Made by a program: the position numbers and the translations under genes. A stretch of DNA of 64,000 nt from Methanosarcina sp. DH2 (GTDB lineage Archaea > Halobacteriota > Methanosarcinia > Methanosarcinales > Methanosarcinaceae): positions 478,659 to 542,658 of the forward strand of contig NZ_WJBI01000001.1 of assembly GCF_020804225.1 (NCBI RefSeq). The letters are read 5' to 3'. Positions 27,659-36,691 of the stretch are shown one piece after another. Each line of letters opens with the position of its first letter. Position 1 is the stretch's first letter. A model generated the notes under the pieces. It was not told the DNA's origin. It did no database searches and saw only the letters and a program-made list of their open reading frames with translations.

Positions 27659-29410
27659 TTACATTCCTTTTAAAGTCTCGGTATTCGTTGAAAGAACCTC
27701 TCTCCATCTGAGCCCGAGGCCAGATAGGGCAAGCCCTCCTCCAAGCAATGTAATTGAGTTCTTTATTATGTGATCAAGTACAGCGACCGTAAATCCCAGT
27801 TCCGGTCTGATACCTCCAAGCCCGAAAACTGCAGTAAGGGCAACTTCATAAGTCCCTATAGCTCCGGGAGTGATCGGAAAAGTTTTTGCAATATTTCCCA
27901 GGGCCACTGCCAGGAAGATCAGGGATATCGTGAATGGCGAAGACATATCTATCCCGGCTGTCGGAAATGCTTTCAAAACCAGAAAACAGGTGAAGATATC
28001 CATAGCCCATATAAGAAGGGAGGATGCAACCACTGCGATAAACGCTCCAGGACGGACCGTAACAACGCTCATCTGGTGGATAAAGGTGGATGCGAATTCC
28101 TTTATTTTATTAAATGGTTCACCGGAAGAACTTGCAGAAGCCTTTTCTCTACTTACTTTTTTCCTGTGGCTCTCCCTATAAGATAACGCAAAAAGGGCTG
28201 CAAAGAAGAGGATGACTGCAATCCCTGATAACTTGATCAGGGATTCCATCCAGGAAGCAAGTTCTAACCTGGCAGCTACACCTGAAGAAGCAAGTATGGC
28301 AATGAAAGTGATTGCAATTATGTCAAAGACCCTTTCCACGGTCAGAGAGGAAAGGCTTGTTGTAAAGGCAAGGTCTTTACTTTTCTTCAGGATATACATC
28401 CTGCTAAGATCTCCGATTCGTGCAGGAAGGATTACGTTTGCAGATTGGCTGATGAAAATACTTCCTGTAAGAAACCCAAGCCCATAATGATTTCCGAGCC
28501 TGTTAAGGATCTGCTGGAAACGGACTCCCCTGAGCGGCCATGAGACACAATAAACAAGAGAAGCAAGACCCAGGGTGCCCATAGACACCTGTTTTATATT
28601 TTCCAGAACATCGGATGCACCCAGAAAGGTCGCAGCAAGTGCGAGAATCAGAAGTGCAAGAAAGGCTGTTATAAATATTTTTCCTTTCCCTGAAACTAAG
28701 CTCGGGAAGAAGAGCTCCCACCAGAGGCGGAAAATCTCTGATCCCATTCCAACAATATCCTTTGCAAAATTGACCTTGCTTGACCCTCCGTGCCTCCAGT
28801 ACACAGGGAACTCAAGAACGCTGTATCCGCGGTGCTGGGCTCTTACCAGCAATTCTGTATCCCAGAACCAGTGCTGGTTCTCAATTTCATCGAGCAATCC
28901 AAAAAGAGGACCTCTCCTGAATGCCTTAAAACCGCACTGGTGGTCATAAAGTTTTGAATGCAAAAGAAACCTGACCATGGAGTTGTATCCTCTGCTTGCA
29001 AACTCCCGTTTAAAAGGCCTTTTTGCATCGCTTTCGGGCATTATTCTCGAACCGGTGGCAAAATCATAGCCATCCGTACTTACAGCTCTGACCAGTTTTT
29101 CCAGATAACTCATATCTGTTGCAAGATCAACATCAATATAGCAGAGCACCTCTCCTGAGGCTGCCTTAAAAGCTCTGTTCAGAGCTCTTCCTCTCCCCTG
29201 TCGTTCATCGGAATGCAGGTGTTTGACATAAGAGTACTGTTCCGAAAGCCTTGAAGCTATCCGGTCCGTACCGTCCGTGCTTCCGTCCTCTGCTATGATG
29301 ATCTCAAAAGAATTGGTTATCTTTGAAAGAGTCTCTGCTGTTATCGAGACTGTATTTTCTATCCTGGCTGCTTCGTTGTAAGCGGGCAGAACTACCGAGA
29401 CGCTGGTTAT
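27659..29410 (-). CDS. AglD-like family 2 glycosyltransferase with C-terminal flippase-like membrane domain
   Basis: The protein joins a GT-A dolichyl-phosphate-sugar synthase domain (about 1-235) to a UPF0104/LPG-synthase-type membrane domain of about eight helices, the arrangement of haloarchaeal AglD, which charges dolichol phosphate for N-glycosylation. Seen: VVLPAYNEA, AEDGSTDGTD, the DVD metal motif in CYIDVDLATD, GFKAFRRG and GGSSKVNF. The catalytic N terminus has no ATG, GTG or TTG: the first canonical codon is GTG 29149, inside the domain. Translating upstream gives the complete GT2 start, and an ATA at 29408-29410 sits seven bases after AGAGGT. I take ATA as the probable start (583 residues); mutation of the start is the alternative. 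Confidence 0.82.
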   Translation of the reverse strand: MTSVSVVLPAYNEAARIENTVSITAETLSKITNSFEIIIAEDGSTDGTDRIASRLSEQYSYVKHLHSDERQGRGRALNRAFKAASGEVLCYIDVDLATDMSYLEKLVRAVSTDGYDFATGSRIMPESDAKRPFKREFASRGYNSMVRFLLHSKLYDHQCGFKAFRRGPLFGLLDEIENQHWFWDTELLVRAQHRGYSVLEFPVYWRHGGSSKVNFAKDIVGMGSEIFRLWWELFFPSLVSGKGKIFITAFLALLILALAATFLGASDVLENIKQVSMGTLGLASLVYCVSWPLRGVRFQQILNRLGNHYGLGFLTGSIFISQSANVILPARIGDLSRMYILKKSKDLAFTTSLSSLTVERVFDIIAITFIAILASSGVAARLELASWMESLIKLSGIAVILFFAALFALSYRESHRKKVSREKASASSSGEPFNKIKEFASTFIHQMSVVTVRPGAFIAVVASSLLIWAMDIFTCFLVLKAFPTAGIDMSSPFTISLIFLAVALGNIAKTFPITPGAIGTYEVALTAVFGLGGIRPELGFTVAVLDHIIKNSITLLGGGLALSGLGLRWREVLSTNTETLKGM

Positions 29411-29658
29411 ACGAACGACCTCTTGATGTTTATAATATTAATTGAGTTTTATGCTGATTGCAATTTCATATAAATTTTATAAACTCGAATAATTCCATAT
29501 TTATAAAATGCATTTGTGAAATCTGTTTTGAAGCGTATTTATGAAAAGTATTTATGAAACAATGTTTAGATATTGAAATAAATGATATATTTGTCTAAAC
29601 TGCAATTTTTTTGCCTGAACCAGCTTTCTCTCTGAAAACAGACAATTATATCTCCTTT

Positions 29659-31821
29659 TTACGGACCTTTCTTTAATTTATATATTGTGACTGAGCCCTG
29701 ATAAACCGGTTCAAAATAGGTTTCGTTTTCGAATTTATCCAGGTTTACCTGATATATCTGCCGTTCAAGCTGACCGATATATACATAACTTATGTTATAT
29801 TTATTCATGAGCTCAAGAGCTTCCCTTTCACTGCCAGATGAATAAATCGAGCGAACATCTTCTATCCTCTCTCTGACTTCTGCATGGTCTCTTCCCCAGA
29901 ACCGCTCATGCCTTGCCCACCCGACAACTGTGGGAAGCCCGGTATTTGCAGAAACCCGGGATGTGTAACTGTAACTGCTATCATCCTCAGAAGCCTCAAG
30001 AATTATCGGAGATCCTTCGATATTCTCCTGCATCCACAGTATGGCATTGTAGTCTCCCCTGTCCAGTTCTTTCATGTATTCCATTCCGTCAAGGGAAGGC
30101 ATAGCATCCATATCTTTTATCCTCGTGAAGGTTGATACTACAGGAAAAAAGGCACAGGAAATGACAAGGAGCACAAGTACAGCTACCCATGCTTTTTTTA
30201 CAGCTCCTTTCAAAGATGTTCTGTTTCCAAACTTACCCGGGTAACGAAAACTAAATTCGTAGTACGAATAAGAGGCTGCAATAGCAAGAAAAATCCATAA
30301 ATGCATGTAAAATTTGAAAACCGTGTTCATACGGGCAAACTCCCCTGATATGGGGTCGTCAAGGAAAATAACTTCGCAGAGTAAGGCGATAAAGGCAGCT
30401 GTCGCTATCAGAAGAGACACAAATCCTGCTGCGCTCCTTTCTGGGAGGTCCTTCAGAAAGATAAACAAAGAAAGAGAAAGTAGGGGTAAAAAGATCGTAA
30501 GCAGTGGAATAGCATATGCTTCCGAGAGCATTGCTGAGACCCCAATCCAGAGGGCAAAAAATCCTAATTTTTTTCCAGAGTCCAGGCGGGTTACAAGGAA
30601 AGAGAAGACCAGAAACAGGAAAAGTCCGAAAAGGATCAGGAATTTATTGACCTCTGTCCTGAATTCCGGCACAACAAAATCAAGTCCTCCTGCTGCCTGG
30701 GGATTAAAAAACAAATAAAAAGGCAAATAGGGCAGGAAACTGAAGATAGAAATAAGAATGATTGAATTGGAAAATCTTGCAACAGCACCGAATAAATTTC
30801 TATTATATCTATAATTTCCGTAATAAAACGCAAAAATAACAAAAAGTGTCAGACCGAAATATACAGGGAAATCCCAGGAATTGAATGGAAATAAAAAGCC
30901 GAGGGAAACTGAAAATATAAGAAGTGCCAGGCTGTTTTCAAATATTGAGCTACCATTTTTCCTGAAATAAATATTCAGGAGAAAGACAAGTATAAGCAAC
31001 TGGAACGGGATTGCAAGCATATGAGAATGCAGGTCTCCGTGTATGAAGCTGAAGTATGGGAATTCATTTATTGTAAAAGGGATGACTCTTGAGCTGCTCC
31101 AGTAGTACCCTCTTGAGATTGGTTCATGATGGATATACATGGATATGAATTCTATAAGCCCCTGCAGGTTTCCGAGCAGCATTCCGAAGCCTGCAGTTAG
31201 GAGGCCGTATTTAATTTTTCCATGTGTGAGATTGTACCCGAGACCGAAGAAGGCATTCAGGGACAGGGCAAAGGTCAGTGCAATTGCCAGGTTAAAAAGT
31301 ATAGAGGGTTTGACGGCACCGAGTTTTCCAATGACTGCTACAGAAAGATACCCGAAATAGTAATAAAAATCCATGAGCCCGCCTGCAAACCAGGGATCCG
31401 GGGGAGGGAACGAAGTTGTTTTTACCACTGCGTTTAAAAATGCAAAATCCATAAACTTCTCGTGTCTGTATATCTCGGGCAGGTAAATGCGTACGAGCAA
31501 GAAAAAAAAGAAACCTGAAGCGAACACTAATTCATTCATGATCAAAATTTTCTTGCTCGGGAAAAACCTCTGTTTTCGGTAAAGGACAATAGATATAAGG
31601 CAAAGCACAATGAATGCGATCAGGACCGTAGTACGGCTGAAACCCAGTATATACGAAAAAACCCAGGAAAGATAGGTGACAAGTATAATTCCAAGGATCC
31701 TGGCTACAGAATATCCTCCGTCAGCAAGCCTGCTTCCTGCACTTTTAGTGAGCGGAATCGAAATAAAGCCCAGGGCTTCTATAAGGAAAAACCATAAAAT
31801 TATATGTAAATATTCTAACAC
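29659..31821 (-). CDS. DUF2298 (Chlor_Arch_YYY) multi-spanning membrane protein
   Basis: 720 residues with about 14 hydrophobic segments. The DUF2298 hallmarks are visible: PPPDPWFAGGLMDFYYYFGY, GLGYNLTH, INEFPYFSFIHGDLHSHMLAIP, and a C-terminal soluble part (about 585-720) with NAILWMQENIEG, VGWARHERFWGRD and ISYVYIGQLER. Such proteins resemble oligosaccharyl- or mannosyl-transferases of the GT-C class and are often found with Agl23-type proteins; here one is at 41603-43195. Together with the adjacent AglD-like gene, a role in surface glycosylation is likely but the reaction is unknown. Confidence 0.85.
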   Translation of the reverse strand: MLEYLHIILWFFLIEALGFISIPLTKSAGSRLADGGYSVARILGIILVTYLSWVFSYILGFSRTTVLIAFIVLCLISIVLYRKQRFFPSKKILIMNELVFASGFFFFLLVRIYLPEIYRHEKFMDFAFLNAVVKTTSFPPPDPWFAGGLMDFYYYFGYLSVAVIGKLGAVKPSILFNLAIALTFALSLNAFFGLGYNLTHGKIKYGLLTAGFGMLLGNLQGLIEFISMYIHHEPISRGYYWSSSRVIPFTINEFPYFSFIHGDLHSHMLAIPFQLLILVFLLNIYFRKNGSSIFENSLALLIFSVSLGFLFPFNSWDFPVYFGLTLFVIFAFYYGNYRYNRNLFGAVARFSNSIILISIFSFLPYLPFYLFFNPQAAGGLDFVVPEFRTEVNKFLILFGLFLFLVFSFLVTRLDSGKKLGFFALWIGVSAMLSEAYAIPLLTIFLPLLSLSLFIFLKDLPERSAAGFVSLLIATAAFIALLCEVIFLDDPISGEFARMNTVFKFYMHLWIFLAIAASYSYYEFSFRYPGKFGNRTSLKGAVKKAWVAVLVLLVISCAFFPVVSTFTRIKDMDAMPSLDGMEYMKELDRGDYNAILWMQENIEGSPIILEASEDDSSYSYTSRVSANTGLPTVVGWARHERFWGRDHAEVRERIEDVRSIYSSGSEREALELMNKYNISYVYIGQLERQIYQVNLDKFENETYFEPVYQGSVTIYKLKKGP

Positions 31822-32366
31822 TTTCCCCTTCCCCTACGTGTAAAGCGCAGTCTTTCAATTGAAGTTCACTCTTCAGTTTTCTGGCAAAATGCAGTTCCTT
31901 AGATATGCTTTAAACTGAAACCCCAAACTTCAAACCTGAAGCACGCTCTTCAAACCACGGTTGTAATTCGTACCCTCCTCAAATTACACCGCTGGAAATT
32001 TCATTTAACTGCGATACTAACGTATTTTCCGTACGTTGCATTCTGCACAAAATTATGTCCCTGAGTTTTCCGTACAAAGCGCATCCGGTGACCCCACTCT
32101 AATCCGGAACAGCTTTTATGATCCAGTAAACCCTCAGGAGGTTTTTTAAATATGTCCCCACATGTATTATTTCCGTTTTTTTAAATCTGTCAGGAGAGAC
32201 ATATTCTGATAATATATATTTTGTTAATATGCTTATATTTCTGTCGAGCGCGAACTTCTTTTTCTTTTCCTTTCTGTTTTATTTTTCGAATCAATCTTTC
32301 AAATTATTTAAACAAATTCATAATACGTTTGTTATAACACATTTTTAAAATAGGCCTTTGTAAATA
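31822..32366. other. Intergenic region of 545 bp between divergent genes
   Basis: Divergent promoters of the DUF2298 gene and the aldehyde dehydrogenase must be here. The only notable point is a strong AGGAGGT eight bases before ATG 32152, opening a frame of just ten codons; it may be a trapped start site of a decayed gene. No hairpin or repeat stands out. Confidence 0.4.
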
Positions 32367-33806
32367 ATGGTAACCATGAAAATGCAGATTAACGGAAAAG
32401 CTGCAGGAGCTTCCGGAAGCGAGTTTTTTGATGTTAAAAACCCTGCAACAGGTGAACTTATCGAGCAGGTTCCGAGAGGTACGGAAGATGATGTTGCTCT
32501 TGCGGTAGAAGCTGCAGTATCAGCTTTTCAAGGCTGGGCCTCCACATCTCCGCAGCATAGAGGTGTGGTTTTTTACAGGGCTGCAGGGATTGTCAGGCAG
32601 AGAAAGGAGGAGCTTGCTGCCCTGCTTACACAGGAACAGGGAAAACCTCTTGCAGAAGCCAGGAACGAAATAGAAGGATTTGCACATGTGCTTGAATACT
32701 ACTGCGGGCTTTCAAGCAATCAGCGAGGAGATTTTATTCCTGTCCCGGGAAATGGGTATGCTTTTACCGTTAAAAACCCCCTCGGAGTCTGCGCAGCAAT
32801 AATTCCCTGGAACATGCCTGCCCTGATTATGGGCTGGAAAATTGTCCCGGCTTTGATTTCAGGCAATACTTTTGTGTTAAAGCCGTCAAGCAACACTCCG
32901 CTTACGAACCTTACTCTGGCTTCTATCCTGACCGAAGCCGGCTTGCCTGAAGGTGTGCTTAATGTGATCACAGGTCCTGGCGAGACTGCAGGAGAGAGCC
33001 TTATCCGCAATCCCTATGTAAAAAAAATATCTTTTACGGGAGAAGCCAGAACAGGAAAACGAGTAGCCGAACTTGCAGCCGGCGGGATGAAAAGGGTTAC
33101 TCTTGAGCTGGGTGGAAGTGACCCCATGCTTGTGTGTGATGATGCCAATCTCGAAAGTGCAGTTGCAGGAGCCCTCCGGGGGAGATTTTACAATTGTGGT
33201 CAGACCTGCACGGCTGTCAAGAGGCTGTATATTTTTGAATCCATTGCTGAAGAATTCATAAAAAAACTCGAAGCAGGCGTCCGGAGCTTAAGAGTCGGAA
33301 ATGGGCTGGATAAAAGTACCGATATGGGACCTCTTAACAACCTCCGTCAGATGGAGTATCTGAAAGGGCTTATAGACGAAATTGAGGAGAAGGATGAAGG
33401 CAGGATAATTACCGGTGGAAAAGTTCCTGATTTCAAAGATTCTGATAAAGGGTACTTCTTTGAACCCACTCTCGTCTCAGAAGTTCCCGGAGACTCGAGG
33501 CTTTTAAAAGAAGAAGTCTTTGGTCCTTTACTGCCTGTAGTCACGGTAAAAAATCTGGATGAAGCAATAGAAGAAGCTAACAATAGCAGTTACGGGCTTG
33601 GTGCATCTATCTGGACAAAAGATTTAGACCGGGCACGGATGGGATGTGAGCAATTAAATGCAGGGATTATATGGGTTAACCAGCACCTGAAGGTAGCTCC
33701 CGAAGTTCCTTTCGGAGGAGTTAAAGAAAGCGGTTTTGGAAGAGAGAATGGGCCTGATGCTCTTTCCGAATATCTGGAAACCAAAACCATAATGTTAAAA
33801 ACCTGA
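32367..33806 (+). CDS. NAD(P)-dependent aldehyde dehydrogenase
   Basis: A complete 479-residue ALDH superfamily enzyme. Seen: the catalytic Cys in NCGQTCTAVKR, the general base Glu in LELGGSDPM, the Asn of PWNMPALI, FTGEARTGKRVAELA (coenzyme-binding), KEEVFGPLLPVV and FGGVKESGFGREN. It is of the succinate-semialdehyde/lactaldehyde dehydrogenase type. In methanogens a lactaldehyde dehydrogenase (CofA) supplies lactate for F420, which is one possible role; the real substrate is not evident. ATG 32376 is an alternative start. Stand-alone. Confidence 0.93.
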   Translation: MVTMKMQINGKAAGASGSEFFDVKNPATGELIEQVPRGTEDDVALAVEAAVSAFQGWASTSPQHRGVVFYRAAGIVRQRKEELAALLTQEQGKPLAEARNEIEGFAHVLEYYCGLSSNQRGDFIPVPGNGYAFTVKNPLGVCAAIIPWNMPALIMGWKIVPALISGNTFVLKPSSNTPLTNLTLASILTEAGLPEGVLNVITGPGETAGESLIRNPYVKKISFTGEARTGKRVAELAAGGMKRVTLELGGSDPMLVCDDANLESAVAGALRGRFYNCGQTCTAVKRLYIFESIAEEFIKKLEAGVRSLRVGNGLDKSTDMGPLNNLRQMEYLKGLIDEIEEKDEGRIITGGKVPDFKDSDKGYFFEPTLVSEVPGDSRLLKEEVFGPLLPVVTVKNLDEAIEEANNSSYGLGASIWTKDLDRARMGCEQLNAGIIWVNQHLKVAPEVPFGGVKESGFGRENGPDALSEYLETKTIMLKT

Positions 33807-33890
33807 ATACCGGAGCTGGCTGTTAAAATCCTTTGTTAAGACTTTGATGCTAAAAGGTTGAAGACTAAATACCTTACAGACTAGGCAAAA

Positions 33891-33946
33891 ACAGAATCTG
33901 GTGAACAGAATCTGGTAAACAGAACCTGGTAAACAGAGTTTAATAA
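33891..33946. repeat. Four tandem copies of a 14-bp unit
   Basis: ACAGAATCTGGTAA and close variants are repeated four times (a fifth, weaker copy follows) in the gap after the aldehyde dehydrogenase gene. Simple tandem repeat without spacers. The rest of the gap to 34085 shows no gene. Confidence 0.8.
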
Positions 33947-34085
33947 AACAGAATTTAATCGAGCAAAATCTATAAGTTCTTTCGTTTGAAAGCCATAAAA
34001 TAAAGATTTTCGATGAGCCTCCATCAGCCGGCTCACCGAGTTTTTAAGTAAACTGATAAGTAAACTGATGTTTTATCTTTGCAGC

Positions 34086-34355
34086 TTACTTTTTGTACTT
34101 GGGCAGAAGCTGCATGAATTCGGAAGCTTCCATTACGGGGACGCTGTCAATCACGCAGACATCGGACCATGGCAGGTTGAAGGCTCCGTAAGCCTCGGCA
34201 CTTTCTGCTTCGTAAAGAATGTAATAACGGTTTCCGGAAAGGTCAACCCACTGGTTGATAACATCAATTCCTTCGGGAATTTCAAGTTTCTTAAAGTGTT
34301 CAAGGATTCTATCACGATTCGAAGGATCCCAGGTACTAACGTCCATGAATAACAT
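34086..34355 (-). CDS. DUF3303 protein
   Basis: An 89-residue protein with the DUF3303 pattern: MLFMDVSTWDPSNRD at the N terminus, a PEGIDVINQWVDLSGNRYY strand region, then AFNLPWSDVCVIDSVPVMEA. The fold is a small ferredoxin-like dimeric alpha/beta barrel type; function unknown. AGGAGTGG precedes the ATG at good distance. Its start overlaps the end of a 43-codon frame at 34336-34467, and a possible transcript start lies near 34650, so the mRNA would have a leader of almost 300 bases. Confidence 0.85.
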   Translation of the reverse strand: MLFMDVSTWDPSNRDRILEHFKKLEIPEGIDVINQWVDLSGNRYYILYEAESAEAYGAFNLPWSDVCVIDSVPVMEASEFMQLLPKYKK

Positions 34356-34467
34356 CTTTTACCACTCCTTTTATTTTTATGCCACCAATACCCCTTCCCG
34401 GAAGCTCAGGCAGCTTCTTTTCAGCATCCGGGTTATTTTTTGAGAGATCGGGCTTAATGGAAAACAT
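34336..34467 (-). CDS. Possible 43-residue small protein overlapping the DUF3303 start
   Basis: An ATG frame on the same strand as the DUF3303 gene encodes a 43-residue, basic, Pro/Gly/Ile-rich peptide (MFSIKPDLSKNNP at the start, LPGRGIGGIKIKGVV in the middle). It ends 20 bases inside the DUF3303 gene, which would couple the two translations. Codon use is natural for this genome. No strong Shine-Dalgarno sequence and no known family, so it remains tentative. Confidence 0.4.
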   Translation of the reverse strand: MFSIKPDLSKNNPDAEKKLPELPGRGIGGIKIKGVVKDVIHGR

Positions 34468-34622
34468 ATATGTTGCCCTATGCCAACCCTTGCGGGTATG
34501 ACCTGTGCGCCCCCAAAAAGCCTTTTTACGGCGAAATTCTGAACATTTTTTAAGTTTTCTCTGCCTCTCCTTTATCTGCCACTTTCAAATCCCCAAGAGT
34601 GACAGACCCGGTAAGACAGGTA

Positions 34623-34648
34623 GCCTTGCAGAAAGAAATTCTGCAGGC
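34623..34648 (-). promoter_or_regulatory. Hairpin at the predicted 5' end of the DUF3303 transcript
   Basis: TGCAGAA (34627-34633) pairs with TTCTGCA (34639-34645), extended by GCC/GGC on the outside with one bulged base: a ten-pair stem. On the minus strand a TATA element ATTATATAG (34674-34684) lies about 30 bases upstream, so a transcript toward DUF3303 would begin at this hairpin. It may protect the 5' end or be part of a leader control element. Confidence 0.4.
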
Positions 34649-34793
34649 ACAGACAGTATAATATCATCCCTTAGGCTATATAATAGTTCGTCCGAAGGGA
34701 TTGTTTTGAGTTAAATATTCTCATTAATATACATAACTTTATTTTTCAGATTTTATATTTAAGCCTGAATGGTCCCCAATAAATCAATTAATA

Positions 34794-34993
34794 TTATTCA
34801 GCGTACTCGAAAAGAGATTCTCCTATTTTTATCCTTTCGCCGTGCTGGTATACAACCGGCCCGCAAGTAAAGCGTGAAAAAACAACAGTATAGCCAATAA
34901 TATTAAGAAAAGTTGATGCTATAGAAAGTATGCCTGGGTTGGGAATACTTTTCTTGATCCCGAAACCACTTTTCTGCTTGTTTTTCTGGTCAT
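34794..34993 (-). pseudogene. Small membrane protein gene broken by a one-base frameshift
   Basis: On the minus strand, a frame without a start codon encodes IPNPGILSIASTFLNIIGY, a hydrophobic helix, then FSRFTCGPVVYQHGER and a GESLFEYAE end before TAA at 34794. An ATG at 34993 opens another frame (MTRKTS). Adding one A to the A5 tract near 34981-34985 would join both into one 66-residue protein. This is a frameshift in a homopolymer: real decay or a sequencing error. The gene lies directly downstream of the FAD oxidoreductase on the same strand. No family recognised. Confidence 0.6.
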
Positions 34994-35083
34994 TTTACTT
35001 CTCTGTTATTTTCCAGCTTCTCATAAGTTACTCACTCCACCTGCTGCTTTTTACTTTCTTTTTTACCGGGTTTTAGTTTCTTG

Positions 35084-36406
35084 TTATTTATTTTTAATTT
35101 CTTTTTCTTTCATGAGTAGCTCCGCCGATTCAAACCCTGCTTTCACCGAGCCGTTCATGCTCCTTTCCGGGTAATTGGTTGAAGAGAACATTCCTGCAAG
35201 GTAGAGTCCGTAAGGACCTGCAGCAAAAGGAAGTACTTTTTCAAGATAACCCTGTTCGTATACGGGAGCAGTATCTATTCTACGGTAGAGCTTTGTCCAG
35301 TGAACTCTACTTCTTGAGAATTCGGGAAACATTCTTTCAAGCCCTTTCATATAGGATTCTATAACATCTTCTTCTTTTTGTGTCCAGAGATTGCTCTTTT
35401 CGTTCTGGAAGTAAGATGTTATGTACACAAGGTGTTCTCCATAATCTTCAAAAGGCACGTAATTAGTATGTTCGATTACGGCTCCAAAAGGCACATCTGC
35501 TTTTATGTTCAACCAGTAATTTCCATTTTTCATGAGCCTTATGTCAAGTCCTATCAGAGCACATGCTGTTCCTTGATAACGGATATCCCTTAGGGTTTCA
35601 TGCAGAGCTCCAAGCTTGCCTCCGGTGATTGCATCCAATACCACTGGTTCTACAGTTGAAATAATTGCGTCGCAGGCGATGAATTCCCCACCAGTTACCA
35701 CTCCCTGTACGGCATTGTCTTTAATCACAATTTCCGTTACTTCCCTGCCTGTTCTAATTTCTCCTCCGTTTGCAGTTATTTCCCCTGCCAGGGCTTCTAC
35801 GAGGGAATTAAACCCTCCTCGCATGTACCCCAGTTTCTCTCCTTCTTTTCCCCTATCAGACCTTATTTTCACCCTTCCGATAAGCCATGCAGCAGAAACA
35901 CTGTCGGCATTGTCTCCGAATTTACTTTTCATAAGAGGAGCAAAAAAGTTTTCGTACACGGATTTTCCTGCAGTATCGAGAATCCAGTCCTTTGCCTTTA
36001 TCCTGTCATAAGGAGTTGTATCTTTTATCAGTCTGATCCTGAAGACCAGCAGGCCAAGCTTTACCAGGTCAAGCGTGGAAAGAGGTTTAAAATGCAGGAT
36101 CTCAAAAGGTGTATTCATAGGGTAGTTTTTACCGTCCACGAAATAGGCGTTTTTTGCTTCCAGCCACAGCATCTGCTTTTCGAGCCCGAGTTCTTTTATA
36201 AGGGTAAGAAGTTCGGAATCACTTCTGAATATATGATGGTAGTACCTTTCAATAAAATATTTTTTTCCGGAGTGTTCCAGACAGTAGCTTGCTGCCATTC
36301 CCCCAATATCCGGATCTCTTTCAAAAACGATTACTTCGTTAGATTTACAGAGTCTGTAACCTGCTGACAAACCTGCAAGCCCGCTTCCGATTATTACTAT
36401 TTTCAT
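35084..36406 (-). CDS. FAD-dependent amine oxidase/protoporphyrinogen oxidase-like protein
   Basis: A 440-residue flavoprotein. The N terminus has the dinucleotide-binding motif IIGSGLAGLSAGYRL followed by IVFERDPDIGGMAAS; a C-terminal FAD motif GPYGLYLAGMFSS is present, and YMRGGFNSLVEALA matches HemY/amine oxidase relatives. Similar archaeal proteins are often found near polysaccharide genes and act on unknown substrates; a protoporphyrinogen or carotenoid role is not demonstrated. No membrane anchor. A frameshifted small gene follows it. Confidence 0.82.
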   Translation of the reverse strand: MKIVIIGSGLAGLSAGYRLCKSNEVIVFERDPDIGGMAASYCLEHSGKKYFIERYYHHIFRSDSELLTLIKELGLEKQMLWLEAKNAYFVDGKNYPMNTPFEILHFKPLSTLDLVKLGLLVFRIRLIKDTTPYDRIKAKDWILDTAGKSVYENFFAPLMKSKFGDNADSVSAAWLIGRVKIRSDRGKEGEKLGYMRGGFNSLVEALAGEITANGGEIRTGREVTEIVIKDNAVQGVVTGGEFIACDAIISTVEPVVLDAITGGKLGALHETLRDIRYQGTACALIGLDIRLMKNGNYWLNIKADVPFGAVIEHTNYVPFEDYGEHLVYITSYFQNEKSNLWTQKEEDVIESYMKGLERMFPEFSRSRVHWTKLYRRIDTAPVYEQGYLEKVLPFAAGPYGLYLAGMFSSTNYPERSMNGSVKAGFESAELLMKEKEIKNK

Positions 36407-36605
36407 GCTATACTTTTTCCTTCCGTTCCTTAAATTTTTTTAAACTAAGCCCTGATAATTGGTATTTTAATCCCTGATAATTGGTATTTACAATATGTGA
36501 TTTCTATATAGAGAAATAGATAGATTTAACATTTTTTTCCAGGAAAATATTTTGTAGAATTGCAAATTACATAAAAACCCCTTTGCATATCGATGTGTCT
36601 AACCG

Positions 36606-36615
36606 CTATATATAC
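36606..36615 (+). promoter_or_regulatory. TATA box of the P-type ATPase gene
   Basis: CTATATATAC lies about 85 bases before the TTG start of the P-type ATPase and predicts transcription from near 36636, giving a leader of about 55 bases. Confidence 0.5.
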
Positions 36616-36691
36616 ATTAAACTCATTCATATTAAAGCACAGGACATGCTAAGTTCAGAGATGTCTCATTAAAAAGAAGTGAGGGTAAGGG

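Noticed and set aside
32152..32184. Ten-codon frame with a perfect AGGAGGT upstream
   Set aside because: Too short for a gene call; the element may be chance or a relic.
34505..34714. 69-codon plus-strand frame in the DUF3303 upstream region
   Set aside because: Runs opposite the predicted leader and hairpin, has no start signal and no recognisable product.
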